Assembly: GCF_000022545.1 (NCBI RefSeq)
Contig: NC_012883.1
Coordinates: 1,418,276-1,482,275 of the forward strand
Origin: Thermococcus sibiricus MM 739
GTDB taxonomy: Archaea; Methanobacteriota_B; Thermococci; Thermococcales; Thermococcaceae
Direction of reading: 5' to 3'
DNA: 64,000 bases
This document shows positions 44,042 through 51,611 of the stretch, in pieces. Position numbers and translations under genes: made by a program. Each line of letters starts with the position of its first letter. Within the stretch, counting starts at the first letter, position 1. The notes beneath the pieces are model-generated. The model was not told where the DNA came from, made no database searches, and saw only the letters and a list, made by a program, of their open reading frames with translations.

Positions 44042-45880
44042 TTAAAGCTTTTCTGCAACTTCATCCAGTTCTAACTCTCTGAGCTTCTCCCTTGTGGGAA
44101 CGCCGTTTTCATCCCAGCCCCTGACTTTGTAGTAGTCCTTAAGGAGAATCTCCTCCTCAAAGATCTGGCCTTTTGAAGGTTCCCTCAATACAGGCTCTTT
44201 AACAATCCTCTCCGGCATTTTGTCGTACTTACCATCAATACCTTCCCTAATATTGATGGCCCTTTCAAGGTTGAATATTCTTTCCCCAGCAAGCCAGAGG
44301 TGTTTCGGATCCTTAAACTCTTCAATACCTGTTGCTGCATAGAGCATCTTTGCATACATGTCAATGGTTACCATCTCCATGTTGAAGGGGAATATACAGA
44401 ATATGGCAGTCTCTGCAATCGCCGTCTCATCTTGGACGTACTTCGTTATCTCACCCTTACCTTCGGTGGCAAATGGATCAGCCTTTCTTGGGATCCCCAT
44501 TATCTCAAACTTGTTCCATCCGATACAGTGGCTTGCACCTATTGGGGATGTGGCAAAGTTCAAACCATGGGCCTTAGCAGACCTTGGATCGTATGCAGGG
44601 AATTCAAGGCCTTTAACATGGATAGCATACTTCTCGGCGCCTCTACCAATTTTCTCAGCAGCCTTTCTTGTTCCTTCTGCAAGTAAATCGCCTATACCTA
44701 TTCTTAGGGCTATTCTCTTAACCAGTTCAGGAATAATATCTGGATCTCCCCATCTAAGTTCAAGGCCGTCAGTTTCGCTCTTTCCGATAATTCCCTTTTC
44801 GTAGAGTTCAATTGCAAATCCTATTGCAACACCTGTAGAAATTGTGTCGAGGCCATAAAAGTCGCAAAGCATGTTGGCATAGACTATTGTCTCTACATTT
44901 ATGTTGCCCAGGTTTCCTCCAAACGACCAGTGGGTCTCATATTCTGGAAAGTCCCATACTGTTCCTGCATAGGGCCCTTTGGTGAGTTTAAACACCTTTC
45001 CACATCTTATCATGCAGCCCCAGCAACCGCTGTGCTTTACCACGTACTGAGAGAGAATTTCCGGTTGGAATATTTCCGCACCATAGAGCTCCTTCTGCTT
45101 GAAATTATACGTGGGGAAATGTCCAAGGGTATAGAATGGATATACAGCAAAGTTTGTTCCAAGATTGTGGAACCCTTCAAACGCAGGGTTACTCTTATAT
45201 GACTCCACCTGTTCCTTAAAAGCATCATCAAAGGCTTTTTCGTCGTAAACCTCTGGTCTTTTGCTTCCTTTTACTACGATAGCCTTGAGATTCTTTGATC
45301 CCATTACAGCACCGCCACCGCCTCTAGCGGCGGTTCTAAAGTCACCATCTGTCACAATTGCTGAGAATTTTACTAGGTTTTCTCCAGCAGGCCCTATCAT
45401 GACCATGTGGGCATTTTTGTCCGTCTCTTCCTTAAGAAACTCTCTTGTGGCTAAAGTGTTCATTCCCCATATTCTCTCTGCATCTCTAAATTCCACGTTC
45501 TCATCATTTATGTAAACATAGGTGGGTTTCTCAGCCTTTCCCTCAACTATTATTGCTTCATAGCCTGCGAACTTAAGTTCTGCACCAAAGAAACCGCCCC
45601 CTACACTTCTAAAGTATGTTCCTGTAAGTGGAGATTTAAACTGGGCCATCCACCTTGATGCAGATTGAACTTTTGTACCGGTTAACGGACCTACAGTGAG
45701 AACCAGTTTGTTTTCAGGGCTTAGAGGGCAAATTCCCGGCTTTAGTTCATCCCACAAAATCTTGGCTCCAATTCCTCTTCCGCCTATAAATTTTTTGAGA
45801 ACTTCCTCTTTTAATGGTTCTACCGTGGCTTTTTTGTTCGTCAAATCTATTCTCAATATTTTTCCCATATATCCATACAT
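44042..45880 (-). CDS. Tungsten-containing aldehyde:ferredoxin oxidoreductase family protein (first copy)
   Basis: AOR-family enzyme oxidising an aldehyde to a carboxylic acid with ferredoxin. The N-terminal pterin-binding domain has MYGYMGKILRIDLT, GAELKFAGYEAIIVEGKAEKP near residue 105 and AVMGSKNLKAIVVKG near 195. The 4Fe-4S cysteines are in HSGCWGCMIRCGK near 290 and the fourth in AETAIFCIFPF near 500. The second pterin motif is YDPRSAKAHGLNFATSPIGASHC. Length 612 residues is standard. The ATG is preferred over an in-frame GTG 9 bases earlier that lies within the GAGTGAT ribosome binding site. Subfamily (AOR, FOR, GAPOR, WOR4 or WOR5) is not decided. It forms an operon with the MoaD-like gene. 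Confidence 0.93.
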   Translation of the reverse strand: MYGYMGKILRIDLTNKKATVEPLKEEVLKKFIGGRGIGAKILWDELKPGICPLSPENKLVLTVGPLTGTKVQSASRWMAQFKSPLTGTYFRSVGGGFFGAELKFAGYEAIIVEGKAEKPTYVYINDENVEFRDAERIWGMNTLATREFLKEETDKNAHMVMIGPAGENLVKFSAIVTDGDFRTAARGGGGAVMGSKNLKAIVVKGSKRPEVYDEKAFDDAFKEQVESYKSNPAFEGFHNLGTNFAVYPFYTLGHFPTYNFKQKELYGAEIFQPEILSQYVVKHSGCWGCMIRCGKVFKLTKGPYAGTVWDFPEYETHWSFGGNLGNINVETIVYANMLCDFYGLDTISTGVAIGFAIELYEKGIIGKSETDGLELRWGDPDIIPELVKRIALRIGIGDLLAEGTRKAAEKIGRGAEKYAIHVKGLEFPAYDPRSAKAHGLNFATSPIGASHCIGWNKFEIMGIPRKADPFATEGKGEITKYVQDETAIAETAIFCIFPFNMEMVTIDMYAKMLYAATGIEEFKDPKHLWLAGERIFNLERAINIREGIDGKYDKMPERIVKEPVLREPSKGQIFEEEILLKDYYKVRGWDENGVPTREKLRELELDEVAEKL

Positions 45881-46003
45881 AGAGATCACTCATGGTAGAA
45901 TTTAATTTCATTAGATATAAACTTTACCCAAGTAAAATATTTAGACGAAAATGAGGAAATAAATACCCAAAATTTCTTGCAAATTTACAAGAATTTTGAG
46001 AAA

Positions 46004-46516
46004 TTATTTTTTCCTAATTCTTGCAGTCGCATAGTCATCGGGGGGATGAATTATTTCCACAATATATTCCTCTCTGGGGATTTCATCTACCATTCGTTTA
46101 ACCCCCGGAAATTCATAATTATGAACAAAAACCACCGTATGTTTTCCCATTAGTTTTCTACAGTTCTCCCAGTCGCTTTTTGCAGTTTCATAAGATTTTC
46201 CACCATCAATGAATATTAAATCCATTATTGGGAGCTCATCCACATGCTGGGGGAGAGTGACCCTAGAATCTCCTCTAAACAGCTTAAATTTACATCCTGT
46301 TTCTTCAAGCTTTTTGTAGATCCTCTGGTATAACCATTCATCCTCAAAATAATCAAACCCATAGTACTCTATCTCTTCTGGAGAGAAGTTTTCTTTTGCC
46401 GCTTCAATCATGCTTCGAGCATTTTCTCCATCGTATACACCGATCTCCATCAACCTTTTGCATTTGTTTCTTTTTATGTGATCATTCAAAAATGCATGAT
46501 AACCAAATCCAAGCAT
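46004..46516 (-). CDS. SAM-dependent methyltransferase-like protein (class I, Methyltransf_24 type)
   Basis: A 170-residue Rossmann-like protein with the class I motif MEIGVYDGENARSMI near residue 22 and the DLIFIDGGKSYETAKSDWE segment near 100, typical of the Methyltransf_24 group, where the second Asp binds metal or substrate. The glycine motif (E-x-G-x-x-x-G) is present. No target can be inferred. It is alone on the minus strand between the AOR gene and the promoter of the formamidase gene. The upstream 228 bases up to the formamidase gene are AT-rich and hold candidate operators. Confidence 0.78.
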   Translation of the reverse strand: MLGFGYHAFLNDHIKRNKCKRLMEIGVYDGENARSMIEAAKENFSPEEIEYYGFDYFEDEWLYQRIYKKLEETGCKFKLFRGDSRVTLPQHVDELPIMDLIFIDGGKSYETAKSDWENCRKLMGKHTVVFVHNYEFPGVKRMVDEIPREEYIVEIIHPPDDYATARIRKK

Positions 46517-46652
46517 TTATTCCACCCAATTATATCAAATATTCATAATATAAAATATTAGTGACATTGTGTTTGATAGATAATTTCCTAAAAGATAAGG
46601 ATATAACGTTTTGATGATTAAGTCATCTTAATTATACCAAATAGATAAGAAC

Positions 46653-46675
46653 ATTGAAATTTAGACAATTTCAAA
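46653..46675. promoter_or_regulatory. TTGAAATT/AATTTCAA inverted repeat upstream of formamidase gene
   Basis: ATTGAAATT and AATTTCAAA are separated by 5 bases. The same arm sequence recurs around the TATA box of the second AOR gene (51562-51592), suggesting a shared regulator. It lies about 50 bases upstream of the predicted TATA box. Confidence 0.45.
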
Positions 46676-46700
46676 CTAACACTTTGTCAAATATACATAA

Positions 46701-46711
46701 TGTTTTTATAC
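46701..46711 (+). promoter_or_regulatory. TATA box of formamidase gene
   Basis: TGTTTTTATAC, about 35-40 bases before the ATG, fits archaeal box A. Transcription would begin inside the palindrome that follows. Confidence 0.55.
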
Positions 46712-46717
46712 ACCATT

Positions 46718-46737
46718 CACCAAACTAACGTTTGGTG
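46718..46737. promoter_or_regulatory. Palindromic operator overlapping formamidase start region
   Basis: CACCAAACTAACGTTTGGTG has perfect 8-base arms (CACCAAAC/GTTTGGTG) around a 4-base centre. It lies between the TATA box and the ATG and includes the GGTGAT ribosome binding site at its right end. CAAACTAAC is repeated at 46672-46680. A repressor bound here would block transcription. Confidence 0.6.
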
Positions 46738-46744
46738 ATTTGCA

Positions 46745-48046
46745 ATGGTTTTCGAAGAAGAGATTTTTAATGATCTGCAAACAAACGGAATTATTGGGCC
46801 GCACTCCAAAATGCTTGGGCCTGTGGCAGATGGGGGAAGAATAATCTTCGTTACAGCGCCCGGATGCTGGGGTCCAATGATAACACCAACCCTCAGAGGA
46901 GGTCACGAGGTCAATGTTCCTGTTGCTGTAGAGGGGGCAAAAGTCAGTGATGGACTGGTAATGAAGATAAAGAGCATAAAAGTTCTCTCCAAAGCGGCCT
47001 CTTCAGGAGTAGATACCGTCAGAGAGGGGGCCTTTGTTGGCGATCCCTTTGTGGCCAAAAAGTGTCCCACATGTAACGAACCATGGCCCGAATTTGAAGT
47101 AGTTGGGATTGGAGAAGATGCTGTACGCTGCAAGCACTGCGGGTCCCCAGCTTCACCATTTAAGATGGTCAATGGTTATACAATGGTCTTTGACCATAAT
47201 TTAGGGGTTGGAGTTACAGTAAATAAAGAAACCGCTGAGATGATAGCCAAAGATGCCTGGGAATGGCATTCTCTACCCAAGAACTCAAAACAAGTGCCAA
47301 TTCTAATATTTGCGAAAGCTGATATAGTTGGAGTTCCCTCAAGAATAATACCATTCTTAGGCCAGTTTGGAACTGTACCTGCAGTAAATATTCCTGACTC
47401 CCACAACGCTGGAGATTTTGGTTCCTTCTTGATAGATGCCCCACATCCATATGCAATAACAAAAGAAGAATACGATACAAAGCTTACCGATGGGCATTTG
47501 GACATTGACGCAGTTAAAGAAGGTGCAATTATAATAGCTCCAGTAAAAGTCGATGGCGGTGGTGTTTACGCTGGAGACGCCCATGCAATGCAAGGAGATG
47601 GGGAAGTTGCAGGACACACGACAGATGTAAGTGCTGAAAGTGAAATAGAAGTCTCAGTTATTAAGAACCTCAATCTAGACGGCCCACTATTGCTACCACT
47701 AGAAGAGGATCTACCGCCCTTGGCCAAACCTTGGAGAAAGGACGAATGGGAAAGAGTACAAACCTTAGCTAAAAAGTTTGGAATCGAACCGGAGCCAGTT
47801 GCCCCAATACAGATAATAGGATCTGGGCCCACAATAAATGAAGCTGCCATGAGAGGTTTCGAAAGGGCCGCAAAGCTCTTTGGAATGAGTATTGAAGAAG
47901 TTAAAAATAGGGTCACCATAAGTGGAGCCGTGGAGATTGGTAGACTTCCAGGAATAGTGCAGGTTTCAATGCAAGTACCCTTGGATATCCTCGAGAAGAT
48001 AGGAATAGACGAATTAGTTGTGAAACATTACAAATTGTCCTTCTAA
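46745..48046 (+). CDS. Acetamidase/formamidase family protein with zinc-ribbon insert
   Basis: Member of the FmdA/AmdA amidohydrolase family, which hydrolyses formamide, acetamide or related amides to ammonia and an acid. Typical motifs are GCWGPMITPTLRGGHEVNVPVAVEGAKVSDGLVMKI written here in parts: GPMITP, GHEVNVPV and GAKVSDGLV, then GDAHAMQGDGEVAGH near residue 276, the metal site. An insertion near 107-132 carries C107-x2-C110 and C129-x2-C132, a zinc-ribbon-like element. Length 433 residues. It has its own promoter with a palindromic operator and starts the plus-strand catabolic island. Whether the substrate is a simple amide or a pathway intermediate is unknown. Confidence 0.9.
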   Translation: MVFEEEIFNDLQTNGIIGPHSKMLGPVADGGRIIFVTAPGCWGPMITPTLRGGHEVNVPVAVEGAKVSDGLVMKIKSIKVLSKAASSGVDTVREGAFVGDPFVAKKCPTCNEPWPEFEVVGIGEDAVRCKHCGSPASPFKMVNGYTMVFDHNLGVGVTVNKETAEMIAKDAWEWHSLPKNSKQVPILIFAKADIVGVPSRIIPFLGQFGTVPAVNIPDSHNAGDFGSFLIDAPHPYAITKEEYDTKLTDGHLDIDAVKEGAIIIAPVKVDGGGVYAGDAHAMQGDGEVAGHTTDVSAESEIEVSVIKNLNLDGPLLLPLEEDLPPLAKPWRKDEWERVQTLAKKFGIEPEPVAPIQIIGSGPTINEAAMRGFERAAKLFGMSIEEVKNRVTISGAVEIGRLPGIVQVSMQVPLDILEKIGIDELVVKHYKLSF

Positions 48047-48318
48047 TTCAAATTCTTTTCTTTAAAATTTTAAATATTGTTACAAAATAGCGTAATACTA
48101 AAACTTCTAAAAAAAATCATCCGAAAATTGTAAACCAATGTTACATCTAATTCCCTGAATTAAGAGATTTCGAAGAAACAAATAGCACTTTTTGTTTTAA
48201 AAACATAAAATTTTATTGAAATAAATACAAATAATAATGAGTAAAAATAAAGAAAAATTACAAGGATATACACAAAATATATAAAGGAGTAACATATAAT
48301 AATTAAAGGTGATTTGTT

Positions 48319-48846
48319 ATGGCAGTTGTAAAGCAAAGAATTCCTCTTTGGATAGCGACCCCTATTACTGTAGCGGTAGCAACTCCCTTTGCAACAAGAC
48401 TGGGGACTTGGGGTCTCCCCGTGTGGATTAGCTTTATTGTTTGGGCTGAGTATTTTGTGCTCGGAGCAAATATGGAAGCATTGAAAATGATTGGCTACGG
48501 TTTCCTCTATGGTTGTCTTATGACCGCCTTTTGGCTAGCGTCCTCAGTTGCATTAACTTCTGCAATGGCCTTTGATATAGCATTTATCATCACGAACTTC
48601 ATTTGGATTGGTCTCATAGTCTATAGTTTCAAGAATCCCAGTCTAGGTAAGGCAGTTTTACCAATATTCAACGGGGTTTCTATGACACTTGCTGTGTATT
48701 TCACTGGAGCTTTGCCACCAGTAGAAGTAGGCGCGTACAGTGCCACTTTTGTTGCAGCCTTCTGGACATTAATAGCAGGATACTTCGGTGCGTTCTTGGG
48801 ATGGTTTAACGTCACAATAACATTTCCGTACACGGCTGAAGAATGA
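48319..48846 (+). CDS. DUF1097 family membrane protein
   Basis: A 175-residue integral membrane protein with about five or six hydrophobic helices: PLWIATPITVAVATPF, LPVWISFIVWAEYFVLGA, ALKMIGYGFLYGCLMTAFWLA (in parts), FDIAFIITNFIWIGLIVY, and two C-terminal segments. The PVWISFIVWAEYF region and the alternation of helices match DUF1097, a family of unknown function that may be a channel or transporter. GGTGAT precedes the ATG at 6-7 bases. The 272-base gap before it is very AT-rich and has its own promoter-like TATATAAAGG (48278-48287). Its place in the island suggests import or export of the substrate. Confidence 0.8.
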   Translation: MAVVKQRIPLWIATPITVAVATPFATRLGTWGLPVWISFIVWAEYFVLGANMEALKMIGYGFLYGCLMTAFWLASSVALTSAMAFDIAFIITNFIWIGLIVYSFKNPSLGKAVLPIFNGVSMTLAVYFTGALPPVEVGAYSATFVAAFWTLIAGYFGAFLGWFNVTITFPYTAEE

Positions 48847-49046
48847 AGCCTTTGATCTTTTTTTCTATTTTCTAAGTATAACATAAATTGTTACCATTCT
48901 CAAAGATAGATCGTAAATATCATAAATGCTTTTTTCATATTTTTACAATATTGGATTTTTTCTATAACAATTTGTGTGTAAAAAGCTTTAAAAAGTTTGA
49001 TATATTACATATAATTAATGTATTTAAATACAAGAAGGTGATACTC

Positions 49047-50093
49047 ATGTCAAGTTTCGAAAAGTCCAAGAAAAATATTTTGTGGTTTGAAGAAATAAAC
49101 AAAGATGATTTAAATATAGTAGGTGGGAAAGGTGCAAACCTCGGAGAACTAGTATCTATAGGAGTTAGAGTTCCTGAAGGGTTTGTAGTAACCTCCACCG
49201 CTTTCAAAGAGTTTATGCGTGAAAGTGGTATTTGGGACGAACTCCAAACTCTCTTAGATAAAACAAAAAATATAACCAAGGTTTCAGAAATACAAGAAAC
49301 CGCTAAAAGAATACAAAACATGATAATATCTGCCCACCTAAACAAAGACCTAGAAAGAGAGATTATAGAAGCATATGAAAAACTCTGTGAAATAAAAAAT
49401 GAGAAGAACACAAAAGTAGCAATAAGAAGTTCAGCCACTGCTGAAGATTTGCCAAGTGCCAGTTTTGCAGGTATGCAAGATACTTACCTATATGTATCCA
49501 CCCCAGAAAGTGTAATTGAACACGTGAAGAAATGCTGGGCAAGCCTTTATACTCCAAGGGCCATTGTATACAGAAATCAGATGGATATTCCTCATAGAAA
49601 TGTATACATGGCAGTGGTTGTCCAAGCCATGGTCCGTTCTAAGGCTGCGGGTGTTATGTTTACTGTGAATCCTATCACTGGCAATGAAAATGAGATAGTA
49701 ATTGAAGGAACTTGGGGATTAGGAGAGGCTGTTGTGAGCGGCAGGGTTATCCCAGATCACTTTGTTGTAGATAAGAACACTAAAAAGGTTCTAAAGAAAC
49801 AACTAGCTGAAAAAGATATAAGAATGGATTGGGACCCCTCTACAGGAACAGTAAAGGAACTTCCCGTATTCCCGCAATTTAGGAAGCGGCCTTCATTAAG
49901 TACAGCAGAAATAGAAGTACTTGTGGACTATGCCCTAAAAATTGAAAAACATTATGGTATATTTATGGATATTGAATGGGCCATAGATAAATATGAGGGA
50001 TTTCCAGAAAAAATTAAAATTGTCCAAGCTAGAGCAGAAACTGTCTGGAATGTTAAAAAAGGAAAGCTCGAAACATCGGAAAGTGCGGTCTAA
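49047..50093 (+). CDS. PEP synthase-like ATP-grasp subunit (phenylphosphate synthase subunit 2-like)
   Basis: A stand-alone N-terminal half of PEP synthase, the ATP-grasp domain that uses ATP to phosphorylate a catalytic histidine. Seen are GGKGANLGEL near residue 25, AIRSSATAEDLPSASFAGMQ near 125, VVQAMVRSKAAGVMFTVNP near 200, EGTWGLGEAVVSG near 227 and the closing IVQARAETVW. There is no phosphohistidine or PEP-binding domain. The 348 residues (about 40 kDa) equal subunit 2 of bacterial phenylphosphate synthase. I chose ATG with AAGGTGAT upstream rather than an upstream extension through AT-rich non-coding sequence. Its partner is inferred to be the phosphohistidine protein 11.7 kb downstream. 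Confidence 0.88.
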   Translation: MSSFEKSKKNILWFEEINKDDLNIVGGKGANLGELVSIGVRVPEGFVVTSTAFKEFMRESGIWDELQTLLDKTKNITKVSEIQETAKRIQNMIISAHLNKDLEREIIEAYEKLCEIKNEKNTKVAIRSSATAEDLPSASFAGMQDTYLYVSTPESVIEHVKKCWASLYTPRAIVYRNQMDIPHRNVYMAVVVQAMVRSKAAGVMFTVNPITGNENEIVIEGTWGLGEAVVSGRVIPDHFVVDKNTKKVLKKQLAEKDIRMDWDPSTGTVKELPVFPQFRKRPSLSTAEIEVLVDYALKIEKHYGIFMDIEWAIDKYEGFPEKIKIVQARAETVWNVKKGKLETSESAV

Positions 50094-50108
50094 AGTGAGG
50101 TGTAGGTA

Positions 50109-50399
50109 GTGAAGTTAACTTTAACGTATGGTGGACCATTTTATGAAAAAACAAAGAAACATAAAGAAATAATAGAACTAGACAAGAATTCCATAACCGT
50201 CCAAGAGTTAGTTAAGTTCCTATTTGAACAATATCCTGAACTAGCACAGTTCTTTGAAAACAATCCAGAAAAGATCTTTGAATTCTCAACTATCATTGTA
50301 AGAGGACGTGTGTTAATACCTCAGGATCTACCACGAGTCCATTTAAGTGATGGAGAAGAAGTATTCTTCCTACCGGTAGTTCACGGAGGGATTATTTAA
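50109..50399 (+). CDS. ThiS/MoaD-like ubiquitin-fold protein with extended C-terminus
   Basis: A 96-residue beta-grasp protein starting at GTG, with GAGGTG about 7 bases upstream. The fold is shown by LTLTYGGPFYEKT, ITVQELVKFLFEQYPELAQFF and the final strand LSDGEEVFFLPVVHGG. Unlike typical MoaD, the di-glycine is followed by two isoleucines (GGII), so activation would need trimming, or the protein acts only by binding. It lies 15 bases after the ATP-grasp gene. A role in tungstopterin synthesis for the two AORs downstream is plausible, or else sulfur transfer to a substrate. Confidence 0.85.
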   Translation: MKLTLTYGGPFYEKTKKHKEIIELDKNSITVQELVKFLFEQYPELAQFFENNPEKIFEFSTIIVRGRVLIPQDLPRVHLSDGEEVFFLPVVHGGII

Positions 50400-50619
50400 T
50401 TTCACCACTATTGAAAATGTTAGACTCAATTTCCAGTATAACATGTTATGATCCTTAACCTATCTCCTATTCACCCCCAATATAGATATGTATCAAAATG
50501 TTTTGTATTTTTCAAATTTATCTCCAATATGATACCATTGGTACTACAAAATTCAACCAAAAAGGTTAAATACTTCCATGAAATATATCAACTGAGTAAC
50601 TACTTTGGAGGTGGCATGT

Positions 50620-51429
50620 TTGTTTTGGGATAGAGAAAAATATCAATTGATTGATTTAACATTACCAATACAACCTTTTATGCCCGATATTGTTGGGCAT
50701 GTGAAAATGGCCAAGTGGAACCACGAACAAGGTGCTAGACTCAATTCAGTGCCTACAGGAATAGACCCCATAGACTTCCCGCCTGGACCGCCATTCTATG
50801 AGTACCACTCACAGGCTTGGGAAGAACTCACTTTAACTACCCACATTGGGACACATCTAGATGCTCCCTGGCACTTCTTCCCAACAACCGAAAATGGGAA
50901 AATGAAGGCCAAAACCATTGATGAGGTCCCCCTAGAATGGTGTATTGGAAATGGTGTAGTTTTAGACGTGCGACATGTTGGGCCTGGAGGATTAATAACT
51001 GAGGACGACGTTAAAGAGGCATTGAAGAAAATCAACTACAAAATACAACCATGGGATATAGTCCTAATCCAGACCGGATGGGACAAGAAATGGGGAACGA
51101 AAGAATATTTTGAAAATCATCCAGGAATGAGCAGAGAAGCAACTCTCTACTTGATTGAACAAGGAGTAAAAGTGATGGGAATTGATGCATTCGGATTCGA
51201 TAGAGCATTTAAAGTGATGGGTGAAGAATACAAGAGAACAGGCGATAAAAATGTCCTATGGCCGGCCCACAATGTAGGAAGAGAAAAGGAGTATCTCCAC
51301 TTGGAGAGGCTAGCAAACTTAGACAAAATACCAAAACCAACAGGTTTCACTGTAGTTGTCTTCCCAATAAAGATCGAAGGCGCAAGTGCTGGCTGGGTTA
51401 GGGCTGTTGCAATTGTCGAAAAGGAATGA
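50620..51429 (+). CDS. Cyclase family protein (kynurenine formamidase-like metal hydrolase)
   Basis: Metal-dependent hydrolase of the Cyclase family (PF04199), whose members open cyclic or N-formyl amides such as isatin or N-formylkynurenine. The metal motif THIGTHLDAPWHF near residue 85 is intact. It is followed by VVLDVRHVG, ILIQTGW-like VLIQTGWDKKW near 155, and GIDAFGFDRA near 188, where the usual GIDTxSxD is varied. I place the start at TTG (FWDREKYQLIDLTLPIQ) because GGAGGTG lies 6 bases before it. Earlier in-frame TTG and GTG codons overlap that ribosome binding site. It is between the ThiS-like and AOR genes. Substrate unknown. Confidence 0.9.
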   Translation: MFWDREKYQLIDLTLPIQPFMPDIVGHVKMAKWNHEQGARLNSVPTGIDPIDFPPGPPFYEYHSQAWEELTLTTHIGTHLDAPWHFFPTTENGKMKAKTIDEVPLEWCIGNGVVLDVRHVGPGGLITEDDVKEALKKINYKIQPWDIVLIQTGWDKKWGTKEYFENHPGMSREATLYLIEQGVKVMGIDAFGFDRAFKVMGEEYKRTGDKNVLWPAHNVGREKEYLHLERLANLDKIPKPTGFTVVVFPIKIEGASAGWVRAVAIVEKE

Positions 51430-51561
51430 AAAGAGTACCAGTTTTTTCTTTTTAATTTCATTTGTGTTATATTATGGGGGGATTATATTGTATAGAAAAT
51501 CCGGTTTTTCTTTACACAATGTTATATTTCCTTTCCTAATGTATATACCAAAAAGCTTAAG

Positions 51562-51592
51562 AATTTCAATTTATATACCACATATTGAAATT
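51562..51592. promoter_or_regulatory. Inverted repeat enclosing the TATA box of the second AOR gene
   Basis: AATTTCAAT (51562-51570) and ATTGAAATT (51584-51592) are perfect inverted arms separated by 13 bases that contain the TATA box TTATATA (51571-51577). A protein dimer on this site would cover the box A directly. GGAGG at 51600-51604 is the ribosome binding site. Confidence 0.6.
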
Positions 51593-51611
51593 TTTAATGG
51601 AGGAATGATAT

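Noticed and set aside
43753-46003. Minus-strand AOR and MoaD-like gene as an integral part of the plus-strand island
   Set aside because: They are oppositely transcribed and separated by a methyltransferase-like gene. Functional linkage is possible, but the sequence does not show it, so I kept them apart.
48047-48318. Repeated TGTTACA words in AT-rich gaps (48079, 48133 and near 5645)
   Set aside because: Short words in AT-rich DNA with no fixed distance to promoters. Not distinguishable from chance without a genome-wide count.
49047-50093. Ordinary PEP synthase truncated by mutation
   Set aside because: The frame ends cleanly at the domain boundary (QARAETVW), has a proper ribosome binding site and is followed by a coupled gene, and no PEP synthase remainder follows. 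A natural stand-alone subunit is more likely.
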